A stretch of 33,128 bases of DNA from a virus, in IMG/VR virus record IMGVR_UViG_3300035703_000293, positions 1 through 33,128 of that record. One strand, given 5' to 3'. Positions 1 to 7,893 of the stretch are shown piece after piece. The notes beneath the pieces are model-generated. The model was not told where the DNA came from. It did no database searches and saw only the letters and a list, made by a program, of their open reading frames with translations. The stretch's first letter is position 1. Each line of letters begins with the position of its first letter. The position numbers and the translations under genes are program-made.

Positions 1-44
1 TTCATAAAGTGGGAAATTTGCTCCCACTGCGCTTTAGTAATCAT
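1..44 (-). CDS. 5' end of an unidentified phage gene, cut by the window edge
   Basis: Reading leftward, an ATG at 44-42 opens a frame that begins MITKAQWEQISHFM and leaves the window without a stop. The start overlaps the stop of the preceding membrane peptide as ATGA (41-44), the coupling used throughout this operon, so I take the start as real. Fourteen residues are too few to assign a family. The position, last in the visible early operon after a membrane peptide, would suit a middle or lysis gene, but that is inference only. Confidence 0.5.
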   Translation of the reverse strand, partial: MITKAQWEQISHFM

Positions 45-130
45 TCGCTGCTCCCGCTATGCACTAATTTAATTGCCACCAGGGCGACAACCAGAAAGAA
101 GAAAATCCATTCCCAGAGTCCCATAACCAT
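41..130 (-). CDS. 29-residue single-span membrane peptide
   Basis: A short frame begins at ATG 130-128, four bases after the stop of the DUF2786 gene, and ends in a TGA overlapping the next ATG. The product has a tryptophan-rich start (GLWEWIFFF), one hydrophobic stretch at about residues 5-21 and a short polar tail ending KLVHSGSSE. This is the make-up of a small inner-membrane phage protein. It could be a holin-like or accessory membrane peptide, but no family is recognised. Tight coupling to both neighbours is the main evidence that it is translated. Confidence 0.55.
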   Translation of the reverse strand: MVMGLWEWIFFFLVVALVAIKLVHSGSSE

Positions 131-133
131 TCC

Positions 134-811
134 TTAAAAGTGCCCAATCCGGTCACTGTGATTGCCATCCAGCCCTTGATTGATTTTCACCTGACGGCCA
201 TCTTTAACACCGTCCCAGCGAGCGTCCTGGTCGCGCTTTACATCTTTGCTGTCGCGGCCTTCCAACTGTTTTAATTCGCCGTGTTCTTTGTCACGGAACA
301 GCTTAATCAGCGCCTTTTCTTCAGGCGTGAGCGCCCAGGAACGTAAATTACTGGCTGCACCACGGATCCAGCCCTCACAGTACAAATCAGCGCGATTGAT
401 CTTGGTTGCCCGCTTCAGCCGCTTGTTTAAACCGGCTTGATAGTCGCGCCGGGCTTTCACCAGCAACCGGCCCAGCACTGAGTAGCAATAACCGGCTAAC
501 TGGACCCGATCAATCGGGCCGTCAAATTGGATTTTTACCCCAAAAAAACCTACTATCCGCACTGAATACACACCAAAGGTGCTATTCACCAGCGTGATTA
601 GCGACACTGCCCACTGCGGCGGTTTATCACTGCTGTTGATGTCGTTGACCGTTTCGCTGCCCATTTCTTGCAGCTCAATGTCTGTCATGGTCAGGTTGTG
701 CTCTGCCATCATTTTTTGAGCCATACGCAAGGCGTTGGCCGCCTCGTGTTGATTGGCACTTTTGCCCAGTGCCATTAATTTTTTGATTTTTTGCAAAATA
801 CGTTCTGACAA
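134..811 (-). CDS. DUF2786 domain protein of the early operon
   Basis: The 225-residue product opens with a helical segment of the DUF2786 type (ILQKIKKLMALGKSANQHEAA, residues about 5-25, then ALRMAQKMMAEHNL), a domain common in Mu-like prophages and some plasmids, with no known activity. The middle and C-terminal parts are basic and rich in charged residues. The start is a TTG at 811-809, supported by a strong AAGGGGA ribosome site just upstream, and no ATG fits the conserved N-terminus. It is the eleventh gene of the leftward operon, 77 bases after the HU gene. Function unknown; an association with DNA or RNA is only inferred from its charge. Confidence 0.8.
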   Translation of the reverse strand: MSERILQKIKKLMALGKSANQHEAANALRMAQKMMAEHNLTMTDIELQEMGSETVNDINSSDKPPQWAVSLITLVNSTFGVYSVRIVGFFGVKIQFDGPIDRVQLAGYCYSVLGRLLVKARRDYQAGLNKRLKRATKINRADLYCEGWIRGAASNLRSWALTPEEKALIKLFRDKEHGELKQLEGRDSKDVKRDQDARWDGVKDGRQVKINQGLDGNHSDRIGHF

Positions 812-888
812 TTTCTTCCCCTTAGCTGCTCATCAGTACCAGGCCACTACGACTGGCAGACGCAACCGGCGAACCGGCTGCGTTTCGC

Positions 889-1176
889 TTAAATCGAATC
901 CAGCAGCGTTTTTGCTGGCGTAAAGGTCACGGCTTTTTTCGCTGGGATCACAATGGACTCACCAGTGCGTGGGTTACGGCCAACGCGGCTGGCTTTCATT
1001 TTGAATTTGAACTTACCAATGCCGGTCAGCGCTGGTTCGTCACCACGCGCAATGGCATCCGTCACCACACTGGTCAGGCTATCCAGCAGCGCGGTAACGT
1101 CCGCTTTGCTGACTGCGCGGTCATGACTGATGGTCATTTTTTCTGTCACAGCGGCGATTAATTGTTGTTTGTTCAT
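889..1176 (-). CDS. HU-family DNA-binding protein
   Basis: A 95-residue protein with the full HU/IHF pattern: N-terminal helices (MNKQQLIAAVTEKM), the GIGKFKFK strand, then the beta-arm region with GRNPRTGE at about residues 66-73 and the C-terminal VTFTPAKTLLDSI. HU bends DNA without strong sequence preference and is a host cofactor of Mu transpososome assembly, so a phage copy inside the transposition operon makes sense as a dedicated architectural protein. A good AAGGAAAG site precedes the ATG. It starts 14 bases after the exonuclease gene ends. The family is certain; the role in transposition is inferred. Confidence 0.93.
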   Translation of the reverse strand: MNKQQLIAAVTEKMTISHDRAVSKADVTALLDSLTSVVTDAIARGDEPALTGIGKFKFKMKASRVGRNPRTGESIVIPAKKAVTFTPAKTLLDSI

Positions 1177-1189
1177 GGTTCTTTCCTTC

Positions 1190-1789
1190 TTAGTGGTTTG
1201 AGTTGAGTTGTAAAAAATTCATATACACGCGCGCTTCTGCGATACTTTCGCGGATATCTGAAAGCGCTTCGTGACTGTAGGTTTTATGCTCCAGCGCAGC
1301 TGTTGCAAGCTTCGGTGCCCAGTAGCGTGCCGCCAGGGCGACAGCACTTGCATCCAACTGGCGGTAATTCAGGTAAGCATTCAGTGACGGCATTTGCGCA
1401 CTGATAAACATCCGATCCAGCAGGATGCTGTTACCGGCCATGAGGCCGCCTGTTTTGGCTTTGCGGTCATACGCCGCCACGCCATTGTTTTTCAGGTGGC
1501 AAAGGATCAGCTCTTCCGCTTGCGCCAGGCTGATAGTGCTTGCACGGCAACGGTCTAACAGACCAGATTTAGCGTGGGTATCCAGCGCCCACTCATGGCA
1601 GCGGCCAATCACAGCGTCATCATGATGGATGGTGATCTGCAGCGGGTCGCCAACTTCTTTGAGCTGGCTGTCAGTGATAATCACAGCCACTTCTAAAATG
1701 GGGTAATAACTGCAACCCATCTGGCCACCTGGCAACAGGCCAGACAGACCACCGGTTTCAATATCAATCCAAATAAGAAATGCGTTCAT
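1190..1789 (-). CDS. Oligoribonuclease-like DEDDh 3'-5' exonuclease
   Basis: The 199-residue product carries the DEDDh exonuclease motifs in the arrangement of oligoribonuclease (Orn): D9 and E11 in IWIDIETGGL, D125 in GNSILLDRMF followed by NYRQLDASAV, and H173 with D178 in SHEALSDIRESI. Orn removes nucleotides from very short RNAs and from pGpG in the cytoplasm. The protein has an insert near residues 14-30 compared with host Orn and is a little longer than its roughly 180 residues. It begins in a TAATG overlap with the preceding gene. A general phage single-strand exonuclease of the DnaQ superfamily is the alternative; the motif III wording favours the Orn branch. Confidence 0.87.
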   Translation of the reverse strand: MNAFLIWIDIETGGLSGLLPGGQMGCSYYPILEVAVIITDSQLKEVGDPLQITIHHDDAVIGRCHEWALDTHAKSGLLDRCRASTISLAQAEELILCHLKNNGVAAYDRKAKTGGLMAGNSILLDRMFISAQMPSLNAYLNYRQLDASAVALAARYWAPKLATAALEHKTYSHEALSDIRESIAEARVYMNFLQLNSNH

Positions 1790-2058
1790 TAATTGGCACC
1801 TTTAGCAATCGAAACGTACGCCTTCAGCACTTCAAAATCCGGCTGCTCTGTTTCCACAAAATCCACAAATTCCGCGACATTCAGCTGATAGGTCTGTGCT
1901 ACACCGGCCAACAATTCGTCATACCCTGGCAGCAACGGCTGCCACTCAATCTGGTACATCTCTGCCAACTTCCTGGCATGCGTTTGCATGGCAACCACGC
2001 TGTGCAGTAATGGTTCGTCCAGTGCTGCAGCTTTGAAATACGCTTCGAAGTCAGTCAT
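1789..2058 (-). CDS. Small acidic conserved phage protein, 89 residues
   Basis: An acidic, mostly helical protein without recognised domain, cysteines or membrane segment. It is joined to both neighbours by overlapping stop and start codons (ATGA with the upstream gene at 2055-2058, TAATG with the exonuclease at 1789), which argues for coordinated translation. Nothing in the sequence points to a function; small acidic proteins in this part of Mu-like genomes are often host-modifying or accessory. Confidence 0.7.
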   Translation of the reverse strand: MTDFEAYFKAAALDEPLLHSVVAMQTHARKLAEMYQIEWQPLLPGYDELLAGVAQTYQLNVAEFVDFVETEQPDFEVLKAYVSIAKGAN

Positions 2059-2234
2059 TGCCGCCCCACATAAGGCGCTGTCAGTGGCTCAATGCCTTCG
2101 CCTAAAATCCACTGCAGTGCGGCGGCCACGCCGTCTTCAAACGTCATATCCGGCGCGTTGGTGCCGTAAGTTGCCTTCAGGCGCTGAGCTGCAGCCAGCT
2201 CAACTTTGATTTGTTCCGGGGTGAGTGTTGCCAT
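2055..2234 (-). CDS. Small conserved phage protein, 59 residues
   Basis: The frame is open for 113 codons, but the upstream half overlaps the DUF3164 gene. The ATG at 2234-2232 (MATLTPEQIKVELAAA) lies two bases after the DUF3164 stop and fits the operon spacing, so I start the gene there. The protein has a helical N-terminal half and a GTNAPDMTFEDGVAAALQWILGE segment that looks like two packed helices. Unknown function. Confidence 0.65.
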   Translation of the reverse strand: MATLTPEQIKVELAAAQRLKATYGTNAPDMTFEDGVAAALQWILGEGIEPLTAPYVGRQ

Positions 2235-2236
2235 GG

Positions 2237-2902
2237 CTACTGCGCTCCAAACAAAAACGGATCCAGCTCGACAGCAGAGAACTGCAGCGTGATTGGGCGG
2301 TATTCGCCGTTTTCGCTCCGGTAATAAAACAGGTAGTAACTGGCGGTGTCGTGCACCTCCAGGGCGTCTTCCAGTGCTTTGACGGCCTGAGTCCACAGCG
2401 GATGGTTGATGTCGGTGTTTTTGATGTCGATTAAACGGCTGACGCTAATCTGGTTCTCTTTGCCGCCACCAAAGGCGCGACCAACCAGCTTTTTCAGCGC
2501 TTCGTCGACGCCTGACGTGGCCATATTCAGATACTGGAAAAACAGCTGGCGCGCGGCTTCAATGTTGGCATTCACCTGTACCTTGTCGCGCATAGTTCGG
2601 GCCAGTTTTAACGTGCCGTCAAAGCTGGTCAGCTCGATGTTGCCTTTGATGCGGCTCATTTTCTTAATGCCGTGCTCTTTGGCCAGCGCCGCAATAAACT
2701 CCGGGATCACGCTCGACAGTTCGGTTTTCAGCTCGGCCAACTGACGATTAATGGCCACCGCCTGGGGAATAAACCGGCGCACAATTGCATCGGCCTGGAG
2801 CTTGTCAGCAGGCACGTTCTCAATCCGAATAAGGTTGCCAGTGGCGTCAAACATAAAGCCGTCTGGTGCCGTTGTTGGGTTGATATAGTTCTGAATGTTC
2901 AT
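2237..2902 (-). CDS. DUF3164 family protein (Mu-like early gene)
   Basis: The 221-residue product matches the DUF3164 proteins of Mu-like phages in length and pattern: an N-terminal APDGFMFDATGNLIRIENV segment, a long helical middle (ELKTELSSVIPEFIAALAKEHGI) and a C-terminal part with IKNTDINHPLWTQAVKALEDAL. These proteins are sometimes mislabelled as sulfate transporters, but there is no membrane segment here. The gene follows the 60-residue gene by nine bases with an AGGAAACA ribosome site. It is a standard companion of the transposase and B genes; its activity is unknown. Confidence 0.82.
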   Translation of the reverse strand: MNIQNYINPTTAPDGFMFDATGNLIRIENVPADKLQADAIVRRFIPQAVAINRQLAELKTELSSVIPEFIAALAKEHGIKKMSRIKGNIELTSFDGTLKLARTMRDKVQVNANIEAARQLFFQYLNMATSGVDEALKKLVGRAFGGGKENQISVSRLIDIKNTDINHPLWTQAVKALEDALEVHDTASYYLFYYRSENGEYRPITLQFSAVELDPFLFGAQ

Positions 2903-2911
2903 CTTTGTTTC

Positions 2912-3094
2912 CTATGGCCAAATTTCATCTTTAAGTTTACTTACCAGGCGATCCAGCAGCTGTAGTTCGCCCTCGTTGAGATTCTTAACGCCGTAGTCAT
3001 GCGCTTTGAGCACAACGCATTCTTCTTCCTGGTTAAGCTCTACAGTCCTTGCCTTTCCAACGGCAAGACTTTTGTAATATTCCAGTGATTGCAT
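2912..3094 (-). CDS. Small phage protein, 60 residues
   Basis: A short soluble protein rich in glutamate and lysine, probably two helices (LEYYKSLAVGKART and EGELQLLDRLVSKLKDEIW). A clear AAGGA site lies before the ATG at 3094. It sits between the B-like ATPase and DUF3164 genes, where related phages also have one or two short frames. No recognised family. Confidence 0.68.
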   Translation of the reverse strand: MQSLEYYKSLAVGKARTVELNQEEECVVLKAHDYGVKNLNEGELQLLDRLVSKLKDEIWP

Positions 3095-3129
3095 GTTTTT
3101 TCCTTGTTACAGTCGTAGTTAAAAAGGGT

Positions 3130-4425
3130 TTAAATGGCTGGCTTATTCAGCACTTGCTTAAAAATGGAGTTCACCAGCATGCGGTCGACCTTCTTGCTTT
3201 GGTCCCGGCTGCACACGCTTACCAGGTGAGGCAGCAGGTTTTCACACAGCAGACGGGCGTTACCCTCTACCCGCTGATGCAGCCAGGCCCACCAAGAGGC
3301 GTCGTCGTCTGCCAAAGGCAGTAATCCTTTGGTTAAGGTTAAGAACAGGTGTTTGATGTCGTCGCTATCAAGCTGGCCTTTGGGCATCGGCCAGAAACAG
3401 ACGCGGCTGGCAATTAACTCGTAGCGCTCTTCCGACTGCAGCCGGTCAGTCAGTTTGGTATTGCCGATCAATACCACCCCGATATGGGCGCGGTCGCTGA
3501 TAGTGCGCAGTGGATCCAGCGTATTTGGTTTACATTTATCCGCTTCATCCAGAATGATGACCCGGTCTTGCATGTGTAAGGTTCGGATGATCCCGTCGAT
3601 AAGCCGCGCTGATGAGGCTATGTTTGGCGTGGCTAGCTTGCTTGCCAGCATTGTTAGCAAAATACTGGCATTCATTTGCTCATGGCCCACAATCAGTATG
3701 GTTTGTGGGTTCAGCCGGATGTACTCCTGCAAACCGTAGGTTTTACCCAGCCCAGGCGCACCGGCAAACACTGAAAAGCGGCGGGCGCGTTTGGCGTGGG
3801 CGCAGGTGTAATCAATCAGCTCAGACATGCTGGTTTTAACAAAAGGCACATCGCCATAACGCAGGTTGATTTGCGCCAGCTTTGCTTTATTGGCAGCAGG
3901 ATCAATTTCAGCTGTAGGCGCGGTTTCGTCTGCAATATGCGCAGGCTCAATGGCGGCCCAAATGCTGCGCAGGTGCTTGGATGGATCGGCGGTATATTTG
4001 CCGTTCACAATCTGGCTGAACCAGCCTGGTGTTTTGCCGAGCTTTTTCGCCACAGCGGCGGCGGTGACGCCACTGACGCGCAGTTCGTGATCATCCAGTC
4101 TTTTCAGGATCTGGCGCGACAGTTCAATATCTTCGGCCGAGTATTTCGGGCTGTATTGGCCATCAAAATCACCAACTTCGGTGAGCGTTTCCTGAACGAA
4201 AATCACCTGCCACAGTGCGTCTAATACGTCTGATGGGTCATAACAACACTGCTGGTCCAGCACCGTTTTAACCATCTCAGCGCCAAACTTGGTGCTGTAA
4301 TCTTCCGGCGTTAATTCGCGCTGCTTAATAGCCAGATCCAGCTTTTCAATCATCCGCAGATGCTTTTTCGTGTACTGAAAAGGCTGTTCATGCCGTGGGT
4401 AAAACGTCTTCATATCTACTTTCAT
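3130..4425 (-). CDS. AAA+ ATPase, transposition target activator (MuB role)
   Basis: The 431-residue protein has an N-terminal part with a helix-turn-helix segment at about residues 118-143 (VTAAAVAKKLGKTPGWFSQIV) and a C-terminal ATPase core: Walker A GAPGLGKT at 222-229, Walker B VIILDEAD at 289-296 and a sensor-1 strand VVLIGN at 317-322. Phage Mu B uses ATP to coat target DNA, deliver it to the transposase and stimulate strand transfer; B also has an N-terminal HTH. Mu B is 312 residues, so this one has a longer N-terminal region, as in BcepMu/B3-type phages. The start overlaps the transposase stop by ATGA. The role is well supported by family and by position directly after the transposase. 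Confidence 0.93.
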   Translation of the reverse strand: MKVDMKTFYPRHEQPFQYTKKHLRMIEKLDLAIKQRELTPEDYSTKFGAEMVKTVLDQQCCYDPSDVLDALWQVIFVQETLTEVGDFDGQYSPKYSAEDIELSRQILKRLDDHELRVSGVTAAAVAKKLGKTPGWFSQIVNGKYTADPSKHLRSIWAAIEPAHIADETAPTAEIDPAANKAKLAQINLRYGDVPFVKTSMSELIDYTCAHAKRARRFSVFAGAPGLGKTYGLQEYIRLNPQTILIVGHEQMNASILLTMLASKLATPNIASSARLIDGIIRTLHMQDRVIILDEADKCKPNTLDPLRTISDRAHIGVVLIGNTKLTDRLQSEERYELIASRVCFWPMPKGQLDSDDIKHLFLTLTKGLLPLADDDASWWAWLHQRVEGNARLLCENLLPHLVSVCSRDQSKKVDRMLVNSIFKQVLNKPAI

Positions 4426-6092
4426 ACTTGCTCCAGTAACTGGCTTAAAAGGTTTTCAGAAGGGCTGGACTGGAACTGCACCAGATCAGCCATCAGCGGC
4501 GAATTCTCTTGTTGCACCGGCAATTGCAGCGGGATCACGTTATCCAGAGCCGGTAAGTCGGCGCTTAATTCCGTCAGTTGCTGCAGGTCAATGGTGCTGG
4601 TGAGCGCAGCCCGGTGGCGTACTTCCAGTACCTTGCGTTGCAGGCGTTTTTCCTGACCGACCAGGCGGTTTTGGGTGGCTTCTTCGATGCGGCTGCTTGG
4701 CAGCGCCGCCACTTTGGTTTTGAGCTGCGCCAACATCAGGAAACTGCCGTCCAGCTGCAGTAAGGCCACCTGGCTGTCATCGTGCAGGTCGTATTCGGCC
4801 AATAATTCCTGACCGTTAAACTGATGCAGATAATCCGCGGCATAGTCGCGTTTATGCAGGCGCACCCTGCCCCGCAGCACGTTCACTTTGGCGCGTGGCC
4901 GGATTTGATAATCCGCCATGCCGACCGGTACCCGCTCTAATTCTTGCCAGACATCCCAGCGGGTTTTGCCTGCCACTTCCGGGTGCGGTTCGTGGTGATA
5001 CCAGTCTAAAAAGTCTTTAAAAGCAGCTATCCATTCGTCCAGGCTTGGCAGCTCAATTTCACCGGCTTTGACGCGGCGCAGCACTTCGGCTTTGTGGCGT
5101 TCGTCATGGTCGCGTCCGCAGTAGCTGGTAAAGGTTTTGCCGAGGCGGTCTTCCAAGGTTAAGAAAAACCTTTCAATCCACTTGGCGCGGGCGTTGCCAG
5201 GGATGGCGAAAATAGGCTCGATGTTGAACTGGGCATAAAATCCAGCTGTGTCATCGTTCATCATGGCCGACTTATAGCCAGAGCCGTTGTCGAGATACAG
5301 CATGGCCGGTACATGGTCATGCGTGGCCATAGCGCGGCTAAGTGCCGTTAAAGTGCTGATGGCACTTTCGGATTCGGAGATTTCCCAGCCGACAATGACG
5401 CGGCTTCTCACATCCATAAAGGCAGTCAATTCAGCGCGCCAAGGCTTGCCGGTATTTGGGTGCGCCAGGTACACATCCAGCGTATGGCCGTCGGCGTTAT
5501 ATAAAAAACCGGCCGGAATGGTGTCGGTGTGGCGGATGCGATGGTCTTTATGCCGCTCGCGATAGAGCTTAGCGCCGACCCGATAAATGCTGTCCGCGCC
5601 TAATTCATGCGGCATGGCATTGATAAAAGAGCGCAGCCGGCTCGCTGTGGCACTCTTAAAACCAAGTCGCTGTAAATGGTCGGCAACCATTTCAAGGCTG
5701 GGCTTATTCGGGCTGTGGAAAAGCTCCAGGCACTTGGCTTCCCAGCCGTAATCCTTGCGGGCTTTGCCCTGATGGCCTGGCACTAAGCCATCCATGCCCA
5801 AAGTTTTATACTGGGTCATCCAATTGAATAAAGTAGACCGGCTTGGCAGCTTCTTCAGCTGCTGTAGTGCGGTTTTGACCAGTGGACTCACAGCGCCATT
5901 CTCCAGCTCTTGCTGCAGCTGGCTGAGCGCCACATCAATTTTGCCGCCCTTGCGGGTGATTTCACTCACCAGGCAATAACGCGCCTGAGCTGTGCGCTTG
6001 GCGGTATCGGACGCTTTAGCAAAGCTGGCCGTAACAATAGCCTCGGCTTGTTGCATAGGTAGCTGAGAAAAACGATAAACAGCGGGATGCAT
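4422..6092 (-). CDS. DDE transposase of a transposable phage (MuA role)
   Basis: The 556-residue protein has N-terminal helix-turn-helix regions for end binding (for example PSRSTLFNWMTQYKTLGMDGL, about residues 83-103), an RNase H-like integrase core, and a C-terminal beta-rich domain (about 400-470). Catalytic residues fit D201 (NADGHTLDVY), D268 (YLDNGSGYKS) and E307 (AKWIERFF). The D-to-E gap is about 38 residues, like the Tn552/BcepMu branch and unlike the 55-residue gap of MuA. It cuts and joins phage ends during lysogenisation and replicative transposition. It starts in a TAATG overlap with the upstream gene, with a strong AAGGGGGC site. All three acidic residues are present, so it could be active. 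Confidence 0.95.
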   Translation of the reverse strand: MHPAVYRFSQLPMQQAEAIVTASFAKASDTAKRTAQARYCLVSEITRKGGKIDVALSQLQQELENGAVSPLVKTALQQLKKLPSRSTLFNWMTQYKTLGMDGLVPGHQGKARKDYGWEAKCLELFHSPNKPSLEMVADHLQRLGFKSATASRLRSFINAMPHELGADSIYRVGAKLYRERHKDHRIRHTDTIPAGFLYNADGHTLDVYLAHPNTGKPWRAELTAFMDVRSRVIVGWEISESESAISTLTALSRAMATHDHVPAMLYLDNGSGYKSAMMNDDTAGFYAQFNIEPIFAIPGNARAKWIERFFLTLEDRLGKTFTSYCGRDHDERHKAEVLRRVKAGEIELPSLDEWIAAFKDFLDWYHHEPHPEVAGKTRWDVWQELERVPVGMADYQIRPRAKVNVLRGRVRLHKRDYAADYLHQFNGQELLAEYDLHDDSQVALLQLDGSFLMLAQLKTKVAALPSSRIEEATQNRLVGQEKRLQRKVLEVRHRAALTSTIDLQQLTELSADLPALDNVIPLQLPVQQENSPLMADLVQFQSSPSENLLSQLLEQV

Positions 6093-6985
6093 TATTTAGC
6101 CCCCTTTTGGAATTCATACATCGACAGCATGTACTGGCGGTTGGCCATGGCATGCTCCCATTCGGTCGGACTGTAACTTGGCAGGTTTTCGCTTCCTGCC
6201 AGTTCACCGGCAAACTCACGCTCCAGCATGGACAACATGCTGCCAATCCCTGCACAAACACCGGACCAGGCATGCCAAACTGCTCTGGCCGCAGCCAGGC
6301 GTTCGTCCGGCGATAAATGGCGGGCGTTTAATAAAGCATTCACTTCAGCAGCCGACTCATTGGCGGCAACATCAGCCACCGAGCTTTTGCCGAGGCAATT
6401 CTCACGGATTTGGCACACCAGTTCAGGCCAGCCCATCCGCTCATTTTGGCGGGTCTTAAGTTGCAGCAGGTTCAGCTCATTAATGGCCGAAGCTGCCCTG
6501 TCTTCGACTTCGGCTTTTTCCAGCCGCAGGCGTTTTACTTCTTTGGCGAGTTCGCGGGCAGTTAATTCTGAGAGCCCTTCAATTGCTTCATCATCAAGTT
6601 TATCCAGCACTTGGATCGGCAATTTTGCCATTTCACGTAGTTGAGAATGATTCATCCCCAAAAGTTGGCACGTGCCAACTTTTGAATCAGGCATAGCGAG
6701 AAACATCTTTGCAATCGAAACGCACTCGTTGGCTGTGAAGTAATTCAAACCAGATTTCTGAATTTTTGTTTTAAATTCTCCGTGCGAACATTGGCTTTTA
6801 ACCTGCAGCAACAACAGCCCTTGTTTCAGCGACGCCAGCTGTTTTTTCTCTTCCAGGCGCACAACCTCTTCCATCGCTTCATCAGCGGAATCAGGAAAAA
6901 TCAGCTGCACCTGAGTCGCCAGCGCTTCCAGCCGTTCAATTGGCAGCGAAGTTTCGTTATCAAGGATTACCGGGGTTTTTGCCAT
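6092..6985 (-). CDS. DUF3102-like coiled-coil protein of the early operon
   Basis: A 297-residue mostly helical protein. Residues about 60-100 (QCSHGEFKTKIQKSGLNYFTANECVSIAKMF) resemble the DUF3102 pattern seen in phage and plasmid proteins, where a short motif precedes a long coiled coil; here the coil spans about 140-190. The frame can be opened by GTG at 6991, but the ATG at 6985 has a better-placed GGAG site and is chosen. It lies between the second regulator and the transposase, overlapping the latter by one base. Possible roles include DNA binding or assisting transposition, but no activity is established. Confidence 0.68.
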   Translation of the reverse strand: MAKTPVILDNETSLPIERLEALATQVQLIFPDSADEAMEEVVRLEEKKQLASLKQGLLLLQVKSQCSHGEFKTKIQKSGLNYFTANECVSIAKMFLAMPDSKVGTCQLLGMNHSQLREMAKLPIQVLDKLDDEAIEGLSELTARELAKEVKRLRLEKAEVEDRAASAINELNLLQLKTRQNERMGWPELVCQIRENCLGKSSVADVAANESAAEVNALLNARHLSPDERLAAARAVWHAWSGVCAGIGSMLSMLEREFAGELAGSENLPSYSPTEWEHAMANRQYMLSMYEFQKGAK

Positions 6986-6991
6986 CTTCAC

Positions 6992-7426
6992 TTACTCCGG
7001 CCTGGTCAGGCGGATAAGATCAGCAGCCATTTGATCGGCAGCCTGTTTCTTGTTAGTGGCATCAAGTGACAATTCAGCAAACTGTTGCAACATCTGACCA
7101 CGCTGATCAACAACACGATGCATTAGTGGCGCTAACAGCACATTAGCCGGTTCAACACTTCTGACTGCCCACAATAAAGCTGGTAATAAATGCACCGGCA
7201 TATACTGGTCAGTACCAGGACTAAACCACTTATTCAGTTTTCCTGGATTAACAACACATTCCCCCCCTATTGCATCATTCATCCGATCAGCAATTGCTGG
7301 CCGACTTAATCCCGTAATTCGAATCGCTTTATTAGTTTCAGCTAAAAACAGATGATAAACATCCATCGGTGGCGGCGTGTCTGTAGCGAAAATACTGGTT
7401 TGTAAACTTTTGATTATTTCTTCCAT
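6992..7426 (-). CDS. Putative HTH-type phage regulator, 144 residues
   Basis: The open frame extends upstream to 7765 but there it is only a shadow of the Ner-like gene. The ATG at 7426-7424 has a GAGGT ribosome site eight bases upstream and starts MEEIIKSLQTSIF. Residues about 25-60 (ITGLSRPAIADRMNDAIGG) look like a helix-turn-helix used by early phage regulators, followed by NPGKLNKWFSPG and a hydrophobic VHLLPALLWAVRS helix. It is the second gene from the early promoter, so it is likely to tune early transcription. It is not a clear member of a named family to me. Confidence 0.65.
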   Translation of the reverse strand: MEEIIKSLQTSIFATDTPPPMDVYHLFLAETNKAIRITGLSRPAIADRMNDAIGGECVVNPGKLNKWFSPGTDQYMPVHLLPALLWAVRSVEPANVLLAPLMHRVVDQRGQMLQQFAELSLDATNKKQAADQMAADLIRLTRPE

Positions 7427-7493
7427 CGTCAAATACCTCGTAAAAATTGCTACAAAAATTCCCTTTAAACCCATTTTTGGATTTGAGACTCTT

Positions 7494-7799
7494 TTACAAA
7501 TTAATTGGCGGATTGATGATTTCGGAGATTCGTTTGATACGAGCAGATTTATTGACGCGTCTTTGCTGAGCATTTGAAATAGTGAAGTAATGCTCAACAT
7601 CGCCAAAGACTTCAGACATAGGTTTGTTGAGCAACTTGCAGATTGCTTCTGCAATCTTTTTAGAGCTGGTATGGCGGCAGATAACGTTACTGATGTGGGT
7701 TTTCGAGCAATTGAGAGCTTCAGCCAGGTCGGATAAAGCAATTTCATCTTTCGAAAGAGCAGCACGAATTTCGGCTGCTGTTAAATTGGATTTAGACAT
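7494..7799 (-). CDS. Ner-like early transcriptional regulator
   Basis: The 101-residue protein has one helix-turn-helix at about residues 20-45 (IALSDLAEALNCSKTHISNVI) followed by KKIAEAICKLLNKPMSEVFGD, the layout of Mu Ner and of host Nlp/SfsB. Ner is the first protein made from the Mu early promoter and shuts down both early and repressor transcription. Here too it is the first gene of the leftward operon and faces a repressor gene. A good AAGGGA site precedes the ATG. The C-terminal 25 basic residues are extra compared with the 75-residue Mu Ner. XRE-type repressor is the alternative. Confidence 0.8.
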   Translation of the reverse strand: MSKSNLTAAEIRAALSKDEIALSDLAEALNCSKTHISNVICRHTSSKKIAEAICKLLNKPMSEVFGDVEHYFTISNAQQRRVNKSARIKRISEIINPPINL

Positions 7800-7834
7800 G
7801 TGATATTATCCCTTTGAACAGTATTTAAGTTTGG

Positions 7835-7854
7835 TTGCAAAGTGCTATTTGCAA
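7835..7854. promoter_or_regulatory. Second inverted repeat, candidate operator
   Basis: Two perfect 7-base arms, TTGCAAA (7835-7841) and TTTGCAA (7848-7854), are separated by six bases. The repeat lies just downstream of the predicted early start site, within the first 25 transcribed bases, where a bound repressor could also act. A different sequence from the promoter palindrome suggests a second DNA-binding protein, so the two regulators may each own one site. Confidence 0.5.
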
Positions 7855-7864
7855 ACCTGAATCA

Positions 7865-7893
7865 AGTATCAAACTCATTAATGGGTTTGTCAA
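7865..7893 (-). promoter_or_regulatory. Early leftward sigma70 promoter
   Basis: On the minus strand TTGACA (7893-7888) is a perfect -35 box, followed by a 17-base spacer and GATACT (7870-7865), a 4 of 6 match to the -10 box. Transcription should begin near 7858 and give a leader of about 58 bases before the Ner-like gene. It is the only strong leftward promoter I see ahead of the transposition genes. Confidence 0.75.
7871..7888. promoter_or_regulatory. Palindromic operator inside the early promoter
   Basis: Positions 7871-7888 (AAACTCATTAATGGGTTT) form an 18-base palindrome with one mismatched pair. It fills the spacer of the early promoter and touches its -35 box, so a bound protein would block RNA polymerase. 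The half-site ATGGGTTT recurs in the minus strand at 7474-7467, between the two early regulators. The binder is probably the CI-like repressor or the Ner-like protein. Confidence 0.6.

Noticed and set aside
2235-2396. Upstream extension of the 59-residue gene to 2396
   Set aside because: It would overlap the DUF3164 gene by more than 150 bases and reads as arginine-rich shadow sequence.
7427-7765. Upstream extension of the 144-residue regulator to 7765
   Set aside because: This part is antisense-free but out of frame with the Ner-like gene, has no domain-like features and is explained as a shadow; ATG 7426 has a good ribosome site.
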